Shown: piece after piece, positions 9,777 to 21,665 of the stretch
Position numbering within the stretch: position 1 is the stretch's first letter
How the letters are laid out: each line of letters starts with the position of its first letter
Source of the DNA: Blastocladiella emersonii ATCC 22665
Taxonomy: Eukaryota > Blastocladiomycota > Blastocladiomycetes > Blastocladiales > Blastocladiaceae
DNA length: 64,000 nt
Direction of reading: 5' to 3'
Assembly (NCBI GenBank): GCA_025594325.1
Contig: JANHCV010000007.1
Coordinates: forward strand, 1,860,001-1,924,000
Translations under genes and position numbers: made by a program
Notes under the pieces: model-generated
Database searches by the model: none
Seen by the model: the letters and a program-made list of their open reading frames with translations, nothing else
What the model was told of the DNA's origin: nothing

Positions 9777-10512
9777 GGTGGAAATGCTTTTGCTTCGTCT
9801 CGAGATTACTTGAGGTGATGAGCGAGAGAGGAGGGGGAGCGGGGTCAGCGGCCGCCTTTTGTAGCGGTCGGGCGAGGTTCGGACTGCACCCACCGTGGGT
9901 CGCGAGGTTATGACTGCACTCACCCGAGTCCCGTGGAAGCCCATTTGGTCACGATGCACTGAACGTCGCGTCACAATGACCCACGGCCGATAGAATTTGC
10001 GTGCGCTATGTCAAAACACGTGAGGGAGAATTCTTGCCATCCTCGAGCCATCAACGGCGCGGTCATATCCCCTTCTCCTCGCTGGTCTCGACAGGACCGG
10101 GATGAGCCTCGTGCTTTGAGGTCAACTATTTGGCGGTTCCAGCGCAGACGAGGACTGCGGTCAACAGCTTGGTGGTGCTTGAGGGCCGTGGCGGCGCTCA
10201 TGGTGTGCTTGAAAATGCCCAGCGTCGGCAGGCAACACGGACAGCCAACTTGAAACGCGACGCGTCGTTCACGATGCCGGCACTCCATACCTATCTCTTT
10301 GGCGTGCGCGCTGCCGGCTGGCGGGAATCATGATTGTTACGCTACAAGGTTGCATGCGCGCTACACTCATAGCTCTGCGAGAGCCTTGCTGGTCAAACGT
10401 GATTGATAGCGACGAGACTATGCGGGACCGCGCACCCGCGATGCAAAACCCATCAGCTCTGAACGAAAAGGCATGTACTCACACGACAGGCGAAGGTACA
10501 GGGGAGCAAAGC
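9777..10512. other. Intergenic region
   Basis: No supported gene. It holds the upstream region of the Q/W-rich gene (with an isolated ACACGTGAG at about 10014) and the 3' flank of the F-box/LRR gene. It is richer in A+T than the neighbouring genes. Confidence 0.5.
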
Positions 10513-12408
10513 TCAGAGCACCTCTGCAACCTTGAACGACTTGAGGCCGGGGAGAGACGCGATTTGCTCGCGCACCTCGTCGCTCACGCTGTCCGCCTCG
10601 ACTCTCAGAACCTCGAGCTTTGGCCACAGCTCGGCCCCGATCTCGTCGGGCGAGCCACGGACCGTCAGCTTGTGCAGCTCGGGGAGAGTGGTACGGCCGA
10701 GGCCGCTGCAAACGGACGCCGTCACGTCCATCTCGCGCAAGCACGGGAAGATGAGCCCGCCCTCCTTGACGACGCGCATGTACGTGTACACCGTCGGAAG
10801 TATGAGCCGCTCGAGCTTTGGGCAGCGGCGTGAGAGCTGGACGAGGTCCATAGACTGGATGACGGCGCGAGCGCGATGCCCGCGGTATTCCGGCACCATG
10901 CGCAGCTCGCGGAGGGACGGAAACGCGGGTCAGTAGCGCAGGTCAAGTTCCGGAGCCACGGACGTGTACTCATTTGTGGCCCCGTCCCAGACGAGTGTTG
11001 CGCGTCGTTCGACCAACAAGTTCGCGGGTCGCTCGGACAGGTCGTTGACGATGACAAGTGTCTCAAGAACCGGTAGCGAGCCCTCCGTGATGCGCATGGC
11101 CAGCTCATCGCCACGGAGGCCGGACATGATCGACAACGTGGTTTCGAGATGGCGGAGGCAAGGCATCGAAACACTCGTCGGGACACCAGGTCCAGTCGGT
11201 GATGGTTCGGGAGTTACAAGTAGCCCGAGGCGCTCGAGGTGCGGGTGCGTGAGTGCCAGGCTGAGCTGCTCAAAGTTACTCGTGCTTCCGCGCAACGTAA
11301 GCGAGCGAATGCGGCGGTAGGCGCGGTGCCGCGGTGCTGCTCTGAGATCCCGGCTTCGCTTCGTCATAGCGTCATCGTCGCTGTCGCTGCCAGCAAGGTC
11401 GTCCGCACTGTCATCGCTCGTTCGTTCCATGAACGGGTGCGGCGATTGGTACGGGTCGCCCACGAGGTGGCCGAGTCCAAGCTCGCGGGCTCGCTCGATT
11501 TGGCGCTTAGTCAGAAGGAGGGCGCTGGTCAGAGGCACGTTGTACTCGAGGTGCTTTGCCTCATAGTCGAATTCAAGAATGCCGAGAGGGGCAGGCATAG
11601 TCCACGCGCCGCGTCTGGTATGAGAGTAGTGGAATACCGCAGCCATCGGAAAGCATCGAACGAGCCGAGACGCGAGTTGAACGGCGCTCTTGGACTCGGA
11701 GCGGAACTCGAGTTTCTGGATGCGGGCCGGATCGAGTGCAGCGAGGAAGGGAAGACGCTTCCACTTGCGACCGCCGACAATCTCGCGAAGATCAAAGCTC
11801 GTGCCGTTGTAGTCGACGATGGTGAGCGCAGAGACGAGCGATAGCGGGAACGGCGTGAGGACCAGGCCGCCTTTGATTTCGCATGCCGCGCAGAGATTCG
11901 CGAGCGCGGCTTTGTCGATAAAGGACGACCACAGGGATGCGATTCCGGCTCGGACGCGCTCGAGTGAGTCTTGAGGTGTGACGAACGAAGCCAAGTAGAG
12001 CTGACCGGTGCGGACCACGTACGGACACAGTTCGGGGATCTCGGAGAGAGGCCTGACGTGCTGCATCAAGTCCGAGGTCGTCGTGTCAACAATGCGGCGC
12101 ATGTTGGTGAGCGGGTGCACGTCGGCCGTCCGGTTCCACGCGGGCAGCCGGTGCTTCGCGACGTTGGCGCGGAACCCGAGAACCAGCTCGCGGAACAAGT
12201 AGGGGCGAGTGATGGCGTATGTTGTGCGGCATAGGTTACCGAGATGCAACAGATCCCAGCGCCACGGATCGACCGACTCGTTTGAACCAGCGCGGCCGCG
12301 CTTCACGACGAAATGAACGACGCGCTCCCACAGCTCGACGGGCAGGTGGCGGTCAGAAGCAGCCTCGGGATCAGTTGCATCAAGTTTCATGTCTTGAAAT
12401 TGCTCCAT
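10513..12408 (-). CDS. F-box/LRR-like protein with an in-frame TGA
   Basis: The ATG at 12408 opens a 492-residue frame ending in a TGA at 10930-10932. The same frame continues with PAFPSLRELRMVPEYRG and leucine-rich sequence (LSRRCPKLERLILP, FPCLREMDVTAS) to a stop at 10513. The whole would be about 630 residues: an N-terminal F-box-like segment (LPVELWERVVHFV, then LLHLGNLCRTTYAI) and irregular LRRs, as in SCF substrate receptors. The TGA could be a nonsense mutation, a readthrough site, or lie in a small intron; GTGGCT to CGCGAG, 54 nt with a CTGAC branch-like site, keeps the frame but removes LRR-like residues. The gene at 1-1421 is a paralogue, but its matching end is outside the window. 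Confidence 0.65.
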
Positions 12409-12646
12409 GGTAGCGAGGGGAAGGCCTTCGAGGGAGAGCGGGTCGCGAGAGATGAGGCTTCGCCGACCAGGTCGCCGGCCGAAGCACCGCGGTCACGCCC
12501 AAGTGAACAGCGCGCCCATTCCCCGACTCGCTCCGCTTACGTAGCAAATCAATTGTGCGTGCAAAGATGAAAGTGTATGGTGTGCAAGTCTCCTCCCCCT
12601 CCTCCTCATGAAAGTGATCGTGAACATGCCCCCCTCCCTCCTCAAA

Positions 12647-15600
12647 CTATAACCGACTCAACTCGAGATCCAGCGTAAGCACGCGCGGGCCACGCATCCA
12701 CGACTCGAACCGCGCGCGCGCCTCGGTATCCGCCACGACGCCCGTGCCGCCCGCGACCGACCACGACCGCCGGTGCGACCCCGTGGCCGCCGACTCGCCG
12801 ACCCACGACGACCGCGCGGTCCCCGCCGCGTTGTTGTTGTCGCCCTCGATCAGGTCCCACAGCGGGTCGCGCGGCGCCCACCGCGGCGTGCTCGCGTTCG
12901 ACGACACGGGCGGCGCGTCGGCCATACCCAGGCTGTACGACCGGTGCCGGCCGGACTTGGCGGTGGCGGCTGCGTCGCGCGCGCGGGCAGCCGAGGCGAC
13001 AGCGATGCCGGACCCCCGGAGGTGCGTGCTCGGGGACCGCTCGGGACGCGCGGGCGCCCGCCCGCGGACCGCCGCGACGCGCGGGTTCGTGACGGCTGGT
13101 GCCGCGGGGACCTGGGTGTCGACGACCTGCAGGCGGACGCGGGCCACCTCGATGGCGACCTCGGCCGCGACGGCCGTGACCGACGTTGCCGATGCGACGG
13201 TAGCAGCGACCGAAGACGCGGACCGGCTCGCGGCCTCGATGACGGCGCGCGCGTGCGCGGTCAGGACCGCCTGCTTGGCGGACCGCGACGGCCGGTCGAC
13301 GAGATCGTGGCCGCCCGTGGTGCTCCAGAAACTCGCGTCGGGGTCCGCGGCGCCGCCCGCGCTCCCGGCGGCCGTCAGCGCGGCGATCCCGCCACCACCC
13401 GCCGCAGCCGCGCGCGGGTGGTTACGCGACGACGGTGACGACGCCGACGCGGCGCATGGACGGTGCAGGAGGACAATATCCACGACCGCCGTCTCGTTCT
13501 CCTCGATGAGCGCGGCCATATCGTCAGCGTACGGGATCCCGTGCACGCGGCCGGTGCTCGAGTCGACAGCGAGCCAGGCGGGGAGCGGCGCGCCGCGGGC
13601 CGTGCGCGCCGAGTACCGCGCCGTGGAAGGCGCGCCGGGCACGCGGCTGACGCGCGCGAGCGTCGGGTGCAGGTAGCTGAAGGGCTGACCGACGACGGCG
13701 ATGGCGCGCGGGACGGGTGGACCGGAGTCCTCGTCCGACTCGTTGAGGAGGAACATGGACGACGGCGAGATGTGGCTCGGCGTCGACAGCGTTCCGGTGC
13801 GGTGCAGCGACGCGTAGCGCCGCGAGTGGAGGGAGGGGGAGCACGTCGAGACGGTCGGCGAGCCCGACACGCAGTACAGCTCCGGGCACACGGCGCGCCA
13901 CGACTGCATCGTCATGTCGGCGGCGGCCGCGTTGTTGGTGGACGAGGCCGGCACGCCCAGGCGGGTAGGTCGTGGATCAGGGTGTCGGACTAGACGCAGG
14001 AGAAGGTCGGCATCGCTTTCCATGCATGATCAAGGCACATCACGTACTCTGATTCGGCGGCGTCGCAACCGCGATTCGGTCGAGCGACGTGTGTGCGAGC
14101 ATCTCCTTGCCGCGCTCGATGGCCGTGGTCGACGACAGCGAGAGGTCCGAATCCGTCCCATGGTTACGGTGGTGGTGCAAGATCGGTCCCGCCGCCGAAT
14201 CCACACTCTCGCGCAGCGTCGGCGGCACCACACCCTTCCCCGCGGGCCCAAGCTCGACATCGACGAGCGACCGCTTACGCATCTCGGTCCGGCGGCGGCG
14301 CACCGCGCCCACGGCCCACCCGACGAACGCGAGCGCGAGGACCGCCGCGACCACGATCCCGGAGTACTGCACGACGCGGTTGTGCGGGGCCGTCGCGAAG
14401 AAGGCGCGTGCGCTGCTCGTGTCGATATCGGCGAACATGCGCGAGATGGCCGCTGTGACGCTGCCGCTGCCGCTGCTGTTCTCGGATGCCTCGGATGCCG
14501 GGGCACCGTCGCCTGCAGCTGGCCCGCGCGCCGTATCGCCGCTGCCACCACCCGCGGTACCCGACTCGGGCGTCGGCGGCGCGGGCGGCGAAGCCCACTG
14601 GACCTGCACCCGCGCGATCCCGACAGCGCCCGCGGTATCGCGCACCGTGACCTGGACCTCGGCGGTCCCGAGCGGGACCCCGCCGACGGTCGCGTTGAGG
14701 AGCAACGGCAGCGTCGCGGGCTCAAACTCGATAGCGCCGCCGGCCGTCGCCGCGGGGAGCGGCGGGACGAGGCTCACGTCCCAGTCGGCGGCCGTGTCGT
14801 TATTCGGCGAGTCGTGGAACAGGTCCGCGAGGCGCAGGATGACGCGCTCGTCGCCGTTCTCACCGCCGCTGCGCGTCACGTTCGCGACGTAGACGGGCGT
14901 CCGCGGCCTTGGCGCGGTCCACCCGTCGACGACCACGTCGAGCGGCGCCCACGCGAGCGCGCCAGCCGGGTCGACGGCGGCGATCCACACGGTGCGGCTG
15001 GCGTGGCGCGGCGCGAGGTCGGTCAGATTCACCGCGCGCGCGGGATCGGCGGCAGCGGCGAGCTGCGCCGACGCGTTGGCCGTGAGCGCGAGCCACGGCG
15101 ATCCGGCCGCTGCGACCGCAGACGTGTTGGTGGCGGGCGGCGTGAACTTGAGCGTGCCCGTGCTCGGGTCCCACACAACGGCCGCCAAGTCGGCAGCTGC
15201 CGCGCGGTCCGTCGCCCACGGGACAGCGAGATAGCCGAGCGGGTCGCCGTCGGCATCCGTCGCGGCGGCCGGCGGAACGGTCCACGTCGCCGGGCCGGTC
15301 CCGTTGACGGCGAGCGTCCACCGGCCCGCCTCGCCGTCGACCGCCGCGAACGCCGGCGCGCGGTTCGCGGGCGGGAGCTGGAACGCGAGTGCGGCGGGCA
15401 ACGGCGCGGCCGCGGCGAGCAGGACGGGCGACCACGTCAGGTTGACGAGGACCCCGCGCTTAGCGTCGCGCGCGTCGGACAGCGACGCGTTGGGCAGCGT
15501 CCCCGAGATGACGCCGGTGCTTGCGTCGAGCGTGAGCCACCGCGGCAGCCCCGTGGCCGCGAGCAGCGGCGAGCCGAGCCCCGCGGGGACCATGCCCGTG

Positions 15601-16464
15601 CCGACGCCGAACGCGGCGGCGGCGGCCGCAGACGCGTTCCACGAGACGGACTCGCCGTAGTGAACCGCGACGACCGTCACGTTCGCGCCGTCGCTGGCGG
15701 AGAGGGGCGCGGCGTCGGCGGGGTCCACGAGACGCGTCCACGGCGTGGTCGGGAATAGCGCCGCGGCCTGCGCGACGAGCGCGGGCGCGCTGGCGTTGGT
15801 CAGGCGGAGCGACGTGGCGAGCGGGCCGGCGCGGTCGAGGTCGGTTGGGAGGAAGGTCGCGTTCACGGATGCAGGGTCCGCGAAGGGCGAGATGGACGTC
15901 ATGGTGGTGTTGTTGTTGGTGGTGTCGCCGAAACCGCGCGACGCCGACGACAATGCGGTCCCGTTGTTGTTGTTGGAGCGGTCGGTCGCGAGAATCACGA
16001 GCGTGTCTACGACTTGCCGGGTGCCGGCGAGGGCGACGAGTCCGACGGTTGATCTACTGCATTGCGAGTCACGAATCAGAGTCTGGTCAGCGAGCGAGGA
16101 GAGGGGGACGAGCGCGACGCGGTGTCGCTGGAACAAGCACGACGCGTGCGTACCTGTTCGCGTCGAGCGGGACGCGGCCGTTGAAGGTGCGGTTGCCCGG
16201 GAAGAAGGCGAGCCACGACGGCGATCCCAGGGCGAGGTAGCTCAGCGGGCCGCCGGCCGAGGCCGAGGTGAAGGTCGTCGAGTCGAACGTGAAGGAGAAC
16301 CAGTCACCGCGGATGGCGGGCGGGACCGACTGCTTTGAGAGCGGGTAGGAGAGTCTGAGCGAGGAAGCCGGGGCCGCTGCTGCGAGTCGGCAGCAGCACG
16401 CGAGGACAGCGAGGGCCGCGAGCCAGTGTATCGGCCCGAGGCGCCGAGGCCCACGGTTCCACAT
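12647..16464 (-). CDS. Axl2-like membrane protein with cadherin-like domains
   Basis: Three exons (16464-16154, 16056-14048, 13989-12647) give an in-frame protein of 1220 residues. Introns of 97 and 58 nt both have GTACGY donors and preserve phase. Residues 1-31 are a signal peptide. Dystroglycan/cadherin-like repeats follow, each with a P-WL or LPRWLTLDASTGVISG signature and a terminal DTLVILATD-type strand; many NxT/S sites fit an extracellular region. A transmembrane helix lies near 661-685, followed by RRRR and a tail of about 530 residues rich in Ser and Ala. Yeast Axl2 marks the axial bud site; here only a cell-surface polarity or adhesion role can be inferred. Oddly, the tail near 870-930 holds another cadherin-like signature (LPAWLAVDSSTGRVHGIP). 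Confidence 0.8.
13990..14047 (-). other. Intron 2 of the Axl2-like gene
   Basis: 58 nt, GTACGT donor and CTAG acceptor. It joins the tail after the transmembrane helix (ATPPNQ) to the last exon (IRHPDPRP), phase 1 on both sides. Confidence 0.75.
16057..16153 (-). other. Intron 1 of the Axl2-like gene
   Basis: 97 nt, GTACGC donor, TGCAG acceptor, with GCTGAC/GTGAC branch-like sites. It joins DAN-S to RSTVGLVAL in frame. Confidence 0.75.
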
Positions 16465-16934
16465 TCTATCACTACATGGATAGCGTTGATCAACATCGAT
16501 GGTCGAACCAGCTGAAGGAAGGAGCACGCACGTCGGGAAGCAAGTCGCAAGTCAGATCTAGGCGCAGGGAGGGACCAGGGGAGGAGCGGGTTCCGTGTCG
16601 CGCGGTGGTGGTGGCGCCGTCGAACTCGACCTTCCTTTTCGAGAGAGAGCGCTCATAGTGGTGCGGGGGTTCGCCGACCGGCCGCGACTGCGAGTGGTTC
16701 TGTCTGTACAACGAACGCCATGACCGCGAACAGGCACGGTGCTTGTTACGGCTGCGCCGGTCCCTGCTGATGCTTGCTTCTTCCTCGCGTCTGCGCGAGT
16801 GGAGACGCGTTGGGAGACCCCGCGTCGTCGTCAGGGACGCGTCGCGCCACGCGTGCCTTCACGTGCGCGGCCATGACATCACTTTGTTCCGCGAAAATCT
16901 TGCCCTTGTATCATCCACGTTACACAAAACCAGT
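16465..16934. other. Intergenic region upstream of the Axl2-like gene
   Basis: No gene. It contains a cluster of ACGCG/ACGCGT words and a CACGTG at 16803-16866, the same two motif types seen upstream of other genes here. Confidence 0.5.
16803..16866 (-). promoter_or_regulatory. MCB-like and E-box cluster upstream of the Axl2-like gene
   Basis: Three ACGCGT-type words and one CACGTG (16860-16865), 340 to 400 bp upstream of the ATG. In the gene's sense the E-box comes first, the reverse of the usual order. Confidence 0.35.
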
Positions 16935-17502
16935 CTACTGCTGCTGCTGCTGCTGAACCGACAACGCAGCGCGAAGCGTGCGCGCGAGGAGCCGGAGCGT
17001 GGGGAGGTGCGGGGACCGGATAGCGCCGGCGCCAACGCCGTTGCCCGCGGCGCCGCCGAGGTTGCTGGCAGCGAGCAGGAGCTGCTGCGCGGCCTCGACC
17101 TGGTGGAGCGCCTGGGCGAGGACGCCGAACACGACGGGCGCAAACTCGTCGCCGCCGCCGGCGGCCAGGTTGGCCGCGAGCATGGCGGGCGTGAACACGG
17201 CCACCATGGCCTGCAGCCAGCGCATGCGCCCGTCAAAGTGCGGGCCGCCCGTCTCGGCCACCTCGTTGAGCCCATGCGACAGCGCCGCGGTGACCGAGAC
17301 CGTCACGGGGAGCGTCAGGTGCGCCATCACGTCCGCGGGCGGCGCCGTGCGCGCCACGAGCCAGTCGATGGCGCCCGTCGGGTCCGCGCTGTTGAGCGCG
17401 AGCCGCAGCGCCGAGTCCAGCTGCCCGGCCATGAGGAGCCGCTCGATCTGCGCGTCGAGGGGCTCGTCGGCGGCCGCGGGCATCTCGTTCGGGGCACCGT
17501 TG

Positions 17503-17548
<46 letters not shown>

Positions 17549-20500
17549 ACGGGGCAGCGGACCCGGCACCGTCGTACTCCTCGTACGAGTCCTCCTCGTG
17601 GTGGTGCTGGTGGTGGTGACCACCAAAGTCCTGCCCCTCGTGCGCGTCCTGGGCGCCGTGGCCGTGGTGGAGCACGTCGATCGCGTCCTCGTCCTCTTCG
17701 TCCGACGACGACGACGTGGCCGCGAACCCGCGCGCGCCATCGGTCGCATCGGCAAACTCCTCCTCGTCGTCCTCCTCCTCTTCCTCTTCATCCTCGTCCT
17801 CCTCGTCAGCGTCCTCGTCGTCCGACGACGCGTACACCTCGCGGGCGCCCGCCGCGACCGCGGCCGCAGCGGCGATCGCCTCCATCTTGCCAATGACCTG
17901 GCCGACGCCCGCCTCGAACGTGGCCGCGACCTGGCGGAACATTTCGGCGGTGGCGCGCTCGTACGCGGGGACGAGGGCGTCGACGACGGCCGTCTGGCAC
18001 GCCTCGGCCATGCGGGCCGTGGCGGCCTCGATGGCGGCGGACTGCGCCGCGTTCTGCTTCTTGATCTGCGCGGCCACCTCGCGCGTGACGGCGGGCACGA
18101 CCTGGGCCTTGATCTGCGCGGCAATCACCTTGTCGAGCGCGGCCGCGACGTTGGTCGTCAGCGTCTCGGCGACCACCTTGAGCAGCGCCTCCTGCCGCTC
18201 GAGCTCGGCCGCCGCGCGCTTGGCCGCGTCCGCGTCGAGCTTGCGCGTGAGCGTCGCGAGCCGGTCGTCGAGCAGCTTGGTCACCTGCGCCGCCGAGAGA
18301 CCGGCGACGCCCGCACCCGTCGTCTCCTGGTGCTGCGGCGCCGCCGCGAGCGCGGCCGCGGACACGGACCGCGGCGTGGTGCCGACCGACGGCGACGGCG
18401 GGTTCGAGTTGGGCGCGCTGGTCAGCGGCTGCGCAGCCGCCGCGTTCGCCGCGGCCGCGGTGTTGGCGGCACTCGTGCGCTTAGACCGGCCGGAGCTCGA
18501 GGCGCTCTGGACGGGCACGACGACGGCGTTGGACGTTTGCGCGCCCTGCGACGTGCGGACGGCGGCGTCGACGGCGATCGACGCGACAAACTCGGCGGCG
18601 GACCCGGTGAGCACGCCAGCGGTGGTCGTCGAGACGAGCACCGCGTCCTTACGCAGGATGTAGTCGAGGGCGGGGGTCTCGGGCGCGGGGATGGCGCGGA
18701 AGATGCGGGACGGCATCCCGGCCGAGGTCAGCGTGATCCCGAGCAGGGTCTGCTGGGCGCCGGGGGCGGGCGAGCCAGTCGACGCGCCGGAGCCCTGGGC
18801 GGCGCGGACGAGGAGGAGCCCGGCGGTGCCGCGGAGCTGCGCGAGCGTGGCCTTGGGGATGTTGACTACGGAGAGGACCGTGCACAGGCGCGTGTTGCTG
18901 CGGGAGATGGCGCAGGTGACGACCGAGTGCGGCGTGGCGACCGCGATCCGCAGCTCCGTCTCCGTGTGGTGGACCGACGTGAGCCCGACAACGTTGCCGC
19001 CCGTGATGGACGCCGGGAGCGCGAACCAGCGCGCGAGCGAGAGGCCCGACCACAGGCGGAACTCGCCCGCGGTGGTGCCCGTCCACACGTAGTACCCGAG
19101 CGTCGACGGGACGAGGTGCGCGACCTGGCCGGGGACCACGGTGGCGGTAGCGGGGTCGTCGAGGGCGGCCTCGAACACGCCGTTGGCCGAGAACGACGCG
19201 GCGGCGGCGCTCACGACGACGAGGTGGTGCACGGCGTTGCACACGGCCATGGCGACGATCTGGCCGTTCTCCTGGACGAGCAGGCGCGTGAGCTGCACGG
19301 GCGACGCGGCGGCGGCGGCCGGGTCCTTGGACGCGGTGACGCGGATCTCGCCGGTGCGGTCGACGACGCCCTCGGCGGCCGAGACGCGGTACACGGAGAT
19401 GGCGTCGTTGTGGGCGAGGGCGAGGAGCGTCGAGGCCATGGCGAGGTCGGTCACGGGCCGGGCGGGGACCGGGTCGACGAGCAGCGAGAGCGACTGCTTG
19501 GCCGCCACGTCGACGACGTGCAGCTCGCCGCCCGCCATGTACGCGGCGAGGGAGCCGTCGGCGTTAGCGGCGAGCAGGCTCGCGCCGTTCCCGTCGGCGG
19601 CGACCTCGGCGAGGCCGGGGAACGGCATGGCGGGAGCCGACCCGAGGTGGACCGTGTGGGTGACGAGGACGGGCGGGGCCGTCGGGACGCCCTTGGCGGC
19701 GGCCGAGGCCGAGGTCTTGGAAGCGGGCGGCGGCTGGAGGACAATGACGCCGTTCGGGACGGTGGCGGTGGACGTCGAGCCGACGACGGTGCGCTGCGAG
19801 GCGGCCGACTCGGAACGCGTGGGCGAGGCGGGCGGGAGGGGCCACTTGGCGGCGGCGGGCTCGGTGGTGGACGGGGTGGGCGGGGCGCGCACGCTGCGGG
19901 CGGGGCTGAGCGGGCGCACGTTGACGAGCTCCGAGGGGCTCTCCATGTCCATGAGGTCGGCGGCGCTCGGGCGGCGCGGCACGCCGGGGGTGGTGGCAGC
20001 GGCACCGGCCGTGCCCTTTGCCGGCGGGGTCGAGGCGGCGGCGGGGGTCAGCGACAGCGAGAGCGCGGCGGGGACGGCCAGCGAGGCGGGGGAGGGCCCA
20101 GCCGAGGGCGACTTCTTGCCGCCACGCTCGCCGCGCTTGCGGGCCGACTTGGCGGGGGTAGTGGTCGAGACCGCAGCGTTGCCGTTGGCGGGGGTGGCCG
20201 GCTTGGGCGGGGCGGTCTCGTCGGCGACCTGCTTTTTGACGGCAGTCGCAGTCGCAGCCGAAGAAGCGCGAGCAGTCGGCGAGGCGGGGACGGGGAGGGT
20301 GCCGTCGCCATCCGTGTTGGCGGGGACGGCAAACTCGGTGGTCTCGGCCGCTGGGCGGACGGGCGCGACGGGGGCAGCGGGCGGGGCGAGCTGCTCGAGG
20401 AGCTGGAACGGGTTGGTGTAGGTGTAGCCGGGAGCCGACGACAGGGCGGCCGACGAGGGCGGGGTGGTACGGGCCAGGGTGGCCGAGGACGGCGGGGTCG

Positions 20501-21398
20501 TCGAGCTGACGGCACCACGGCCGGCGGCGGTAGCGGGCGAGGCGTCGGGAGCCGGGGCGGTGGGAGAGACGTAGAGGTTGGCGGGCGACGGCTTGCGGGC
20601 CGAGGTCGCAGTCGACGTCGGAGTCGGGACCGGGGCAGACTGCTTGAGGGGCAGGCCGGGCGGATCAGCAGCGGCCGGGGCCGCAGACGGGAGCGAGTTG
20701 GACGAGGCATTGGCGCTGGGCGCGGGCGAGGCGTTGGCCGACGGGGTGCCGCCGAGCAGGGTCGAGAGCAGCGGGTTGGAGGCGTTGGAGGGAGCGCGGC
20801 CCTGGGTGGCAGCGTTGAGGAGGGCCTGGAGGTGGCTCTGGGCGGCGCCCGTGGCGGCGGTGGGCGATGGCGGGACGCGCGCGGCCGCGGCGGCAGCGGC
20901 GGGCGCGGTGCCGAGGTTGAAGGTGAGGCCGCCGAGCGAGAGGGCGTGTGGCTGCTGCTGCTGTTGAACCGGCGGCGGCTGCTGGGCCGGCTGGGCATGA
21001 GCGTGCTGCTGCTGCTGGGCGTGCTGGTGGAGCTGCTGCTGGTAGTGTTGCTGCTGCTGCTGCTGGTAGTGCTGCTGCTGCTGGTAGTAGGACATGTGCG
21101 GCATGAGCGGCTGCTGCGGGTACGCGTAGGCGCCGACGGCGGCGGCACCGGTGGGCGGGGCCATGGGGTAGGCGGGGTAGGCGGGCGGCTGCGGGTAGGC
21201 GGCGGGCGCGTCGGGGTACTGCAGCTGCTGCTGAGGCTGCTGGGCCTGCTGCGGGCTCGGCGAGGGGGCCGGGCGGTTGATCATGTCGAGCAGCTACCGG
21301 GGGCGCGCGAGGGTTCGCGTGTGAGCGCTCCATGGCGTGTTGGTGGTCGGGCGCGGGCGGCAGCGTACCCGCTTGGAGTGGTTCGTGTTGCTTTCCAT
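16935..21398 (-). CDS. EDC4: EDC4/Ge-1-like mRNA decapping scaffold
   Basis: Exon 1 (21398-21369) encodes ten residues, MESNTNHSKR. A 75-nt intron (21368-21294, GTACGC to GGTAG) leads in phase 0 to LLDMINRP; the total is 1462 residues. Residues 15-120 are Gln/Pro/Tyr-rich, 120-540 are Ser/Pro/Ala-rich linker, and 545-900 form a WD-repeat-like beta region (HTVHLGSAPAMPFPGL to FRAIPAPETPALDYIL). Helical, coiled-coil-prone sequence follows, then an acidic D/E tract near 1170-1190, a 14-Gln run near 1260 and a C-terminal helical repeat domain (DAQIERLLMAGQLDSALRLA). This order matches metazoan and plant Ge-1/Varicose, which links DCP1, DCP2 and XRN1 in P-bodies. The role is inferred from the architecture. 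Confidence 0.8.
17505..17546 (-). repeat. (CAG)14 microsatellite coding for polyglutamine
   Basis: Fourteen uninterrupted CTG units on the plus strand, read as 14 Gln in the EDC4-like protein. Confidence 0.95.
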
Positions 21399-21665
21399 GG
21401 CTGCAGCGAGTTGGCGGCGGTCGTCGCGGGTGTAAGCGGCCGTCGCGGTTGGGGGAGCGGGAGCGGGAGCGGGAGTGGCGGCGCGAAACGAGCGAACGAC
21501 GCGTCGCTTCCCAAGTGGGCGACGACGGCGCCACGTGGGCGCAGATGACGCTCGACGCGCCCTGATCGACGCGTTGCCCTTGGTCGTTCCGCCGCCTTCC
21601 TTGCTACGCCCCCTGACGCCGATCCTCCCTCCCTCCCAACGACCCATGAAGTACATGAACGCACC
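21399..21665. promoter_or_regulatory. Divergent promoter between EDC4-like and DML1 genes
   Basis: 267 bp between two start codons in opposite directions. It carries ACGCGT at 21499-21504 and CACGTG at 21532-21537, so one MCB-like/E-box pair could serve both genes. There is also a GGAGCGGGAGCGGGAGCG purine-rich reiteration near 21455-21475. Confidence 0.55.

Noticed and set aside
8628-9974. 448-codon minus-strand ORF over the Q/W-rich gene
   Set aside because: Only its N-terminal part (MQSIIVSTRVSPVAAAAPL) is protein-like and was used as exon 1; the rest is a Ser/Pro/Arg shadow in the wrong frame.
13914-15758. 614-codon plus-strand ORF
   Set aside because: Arg-rich shadow opposite the Axl2-like exons, which join in frame through canonical introns.
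16743-21548. 1601-codon plus-strand ORF
   Set aside because: It lies antisense to the EDC4-like gene; its Gly/Arg/Val-rich product with no domain is what GC-rich third positions give on the opposite strand.
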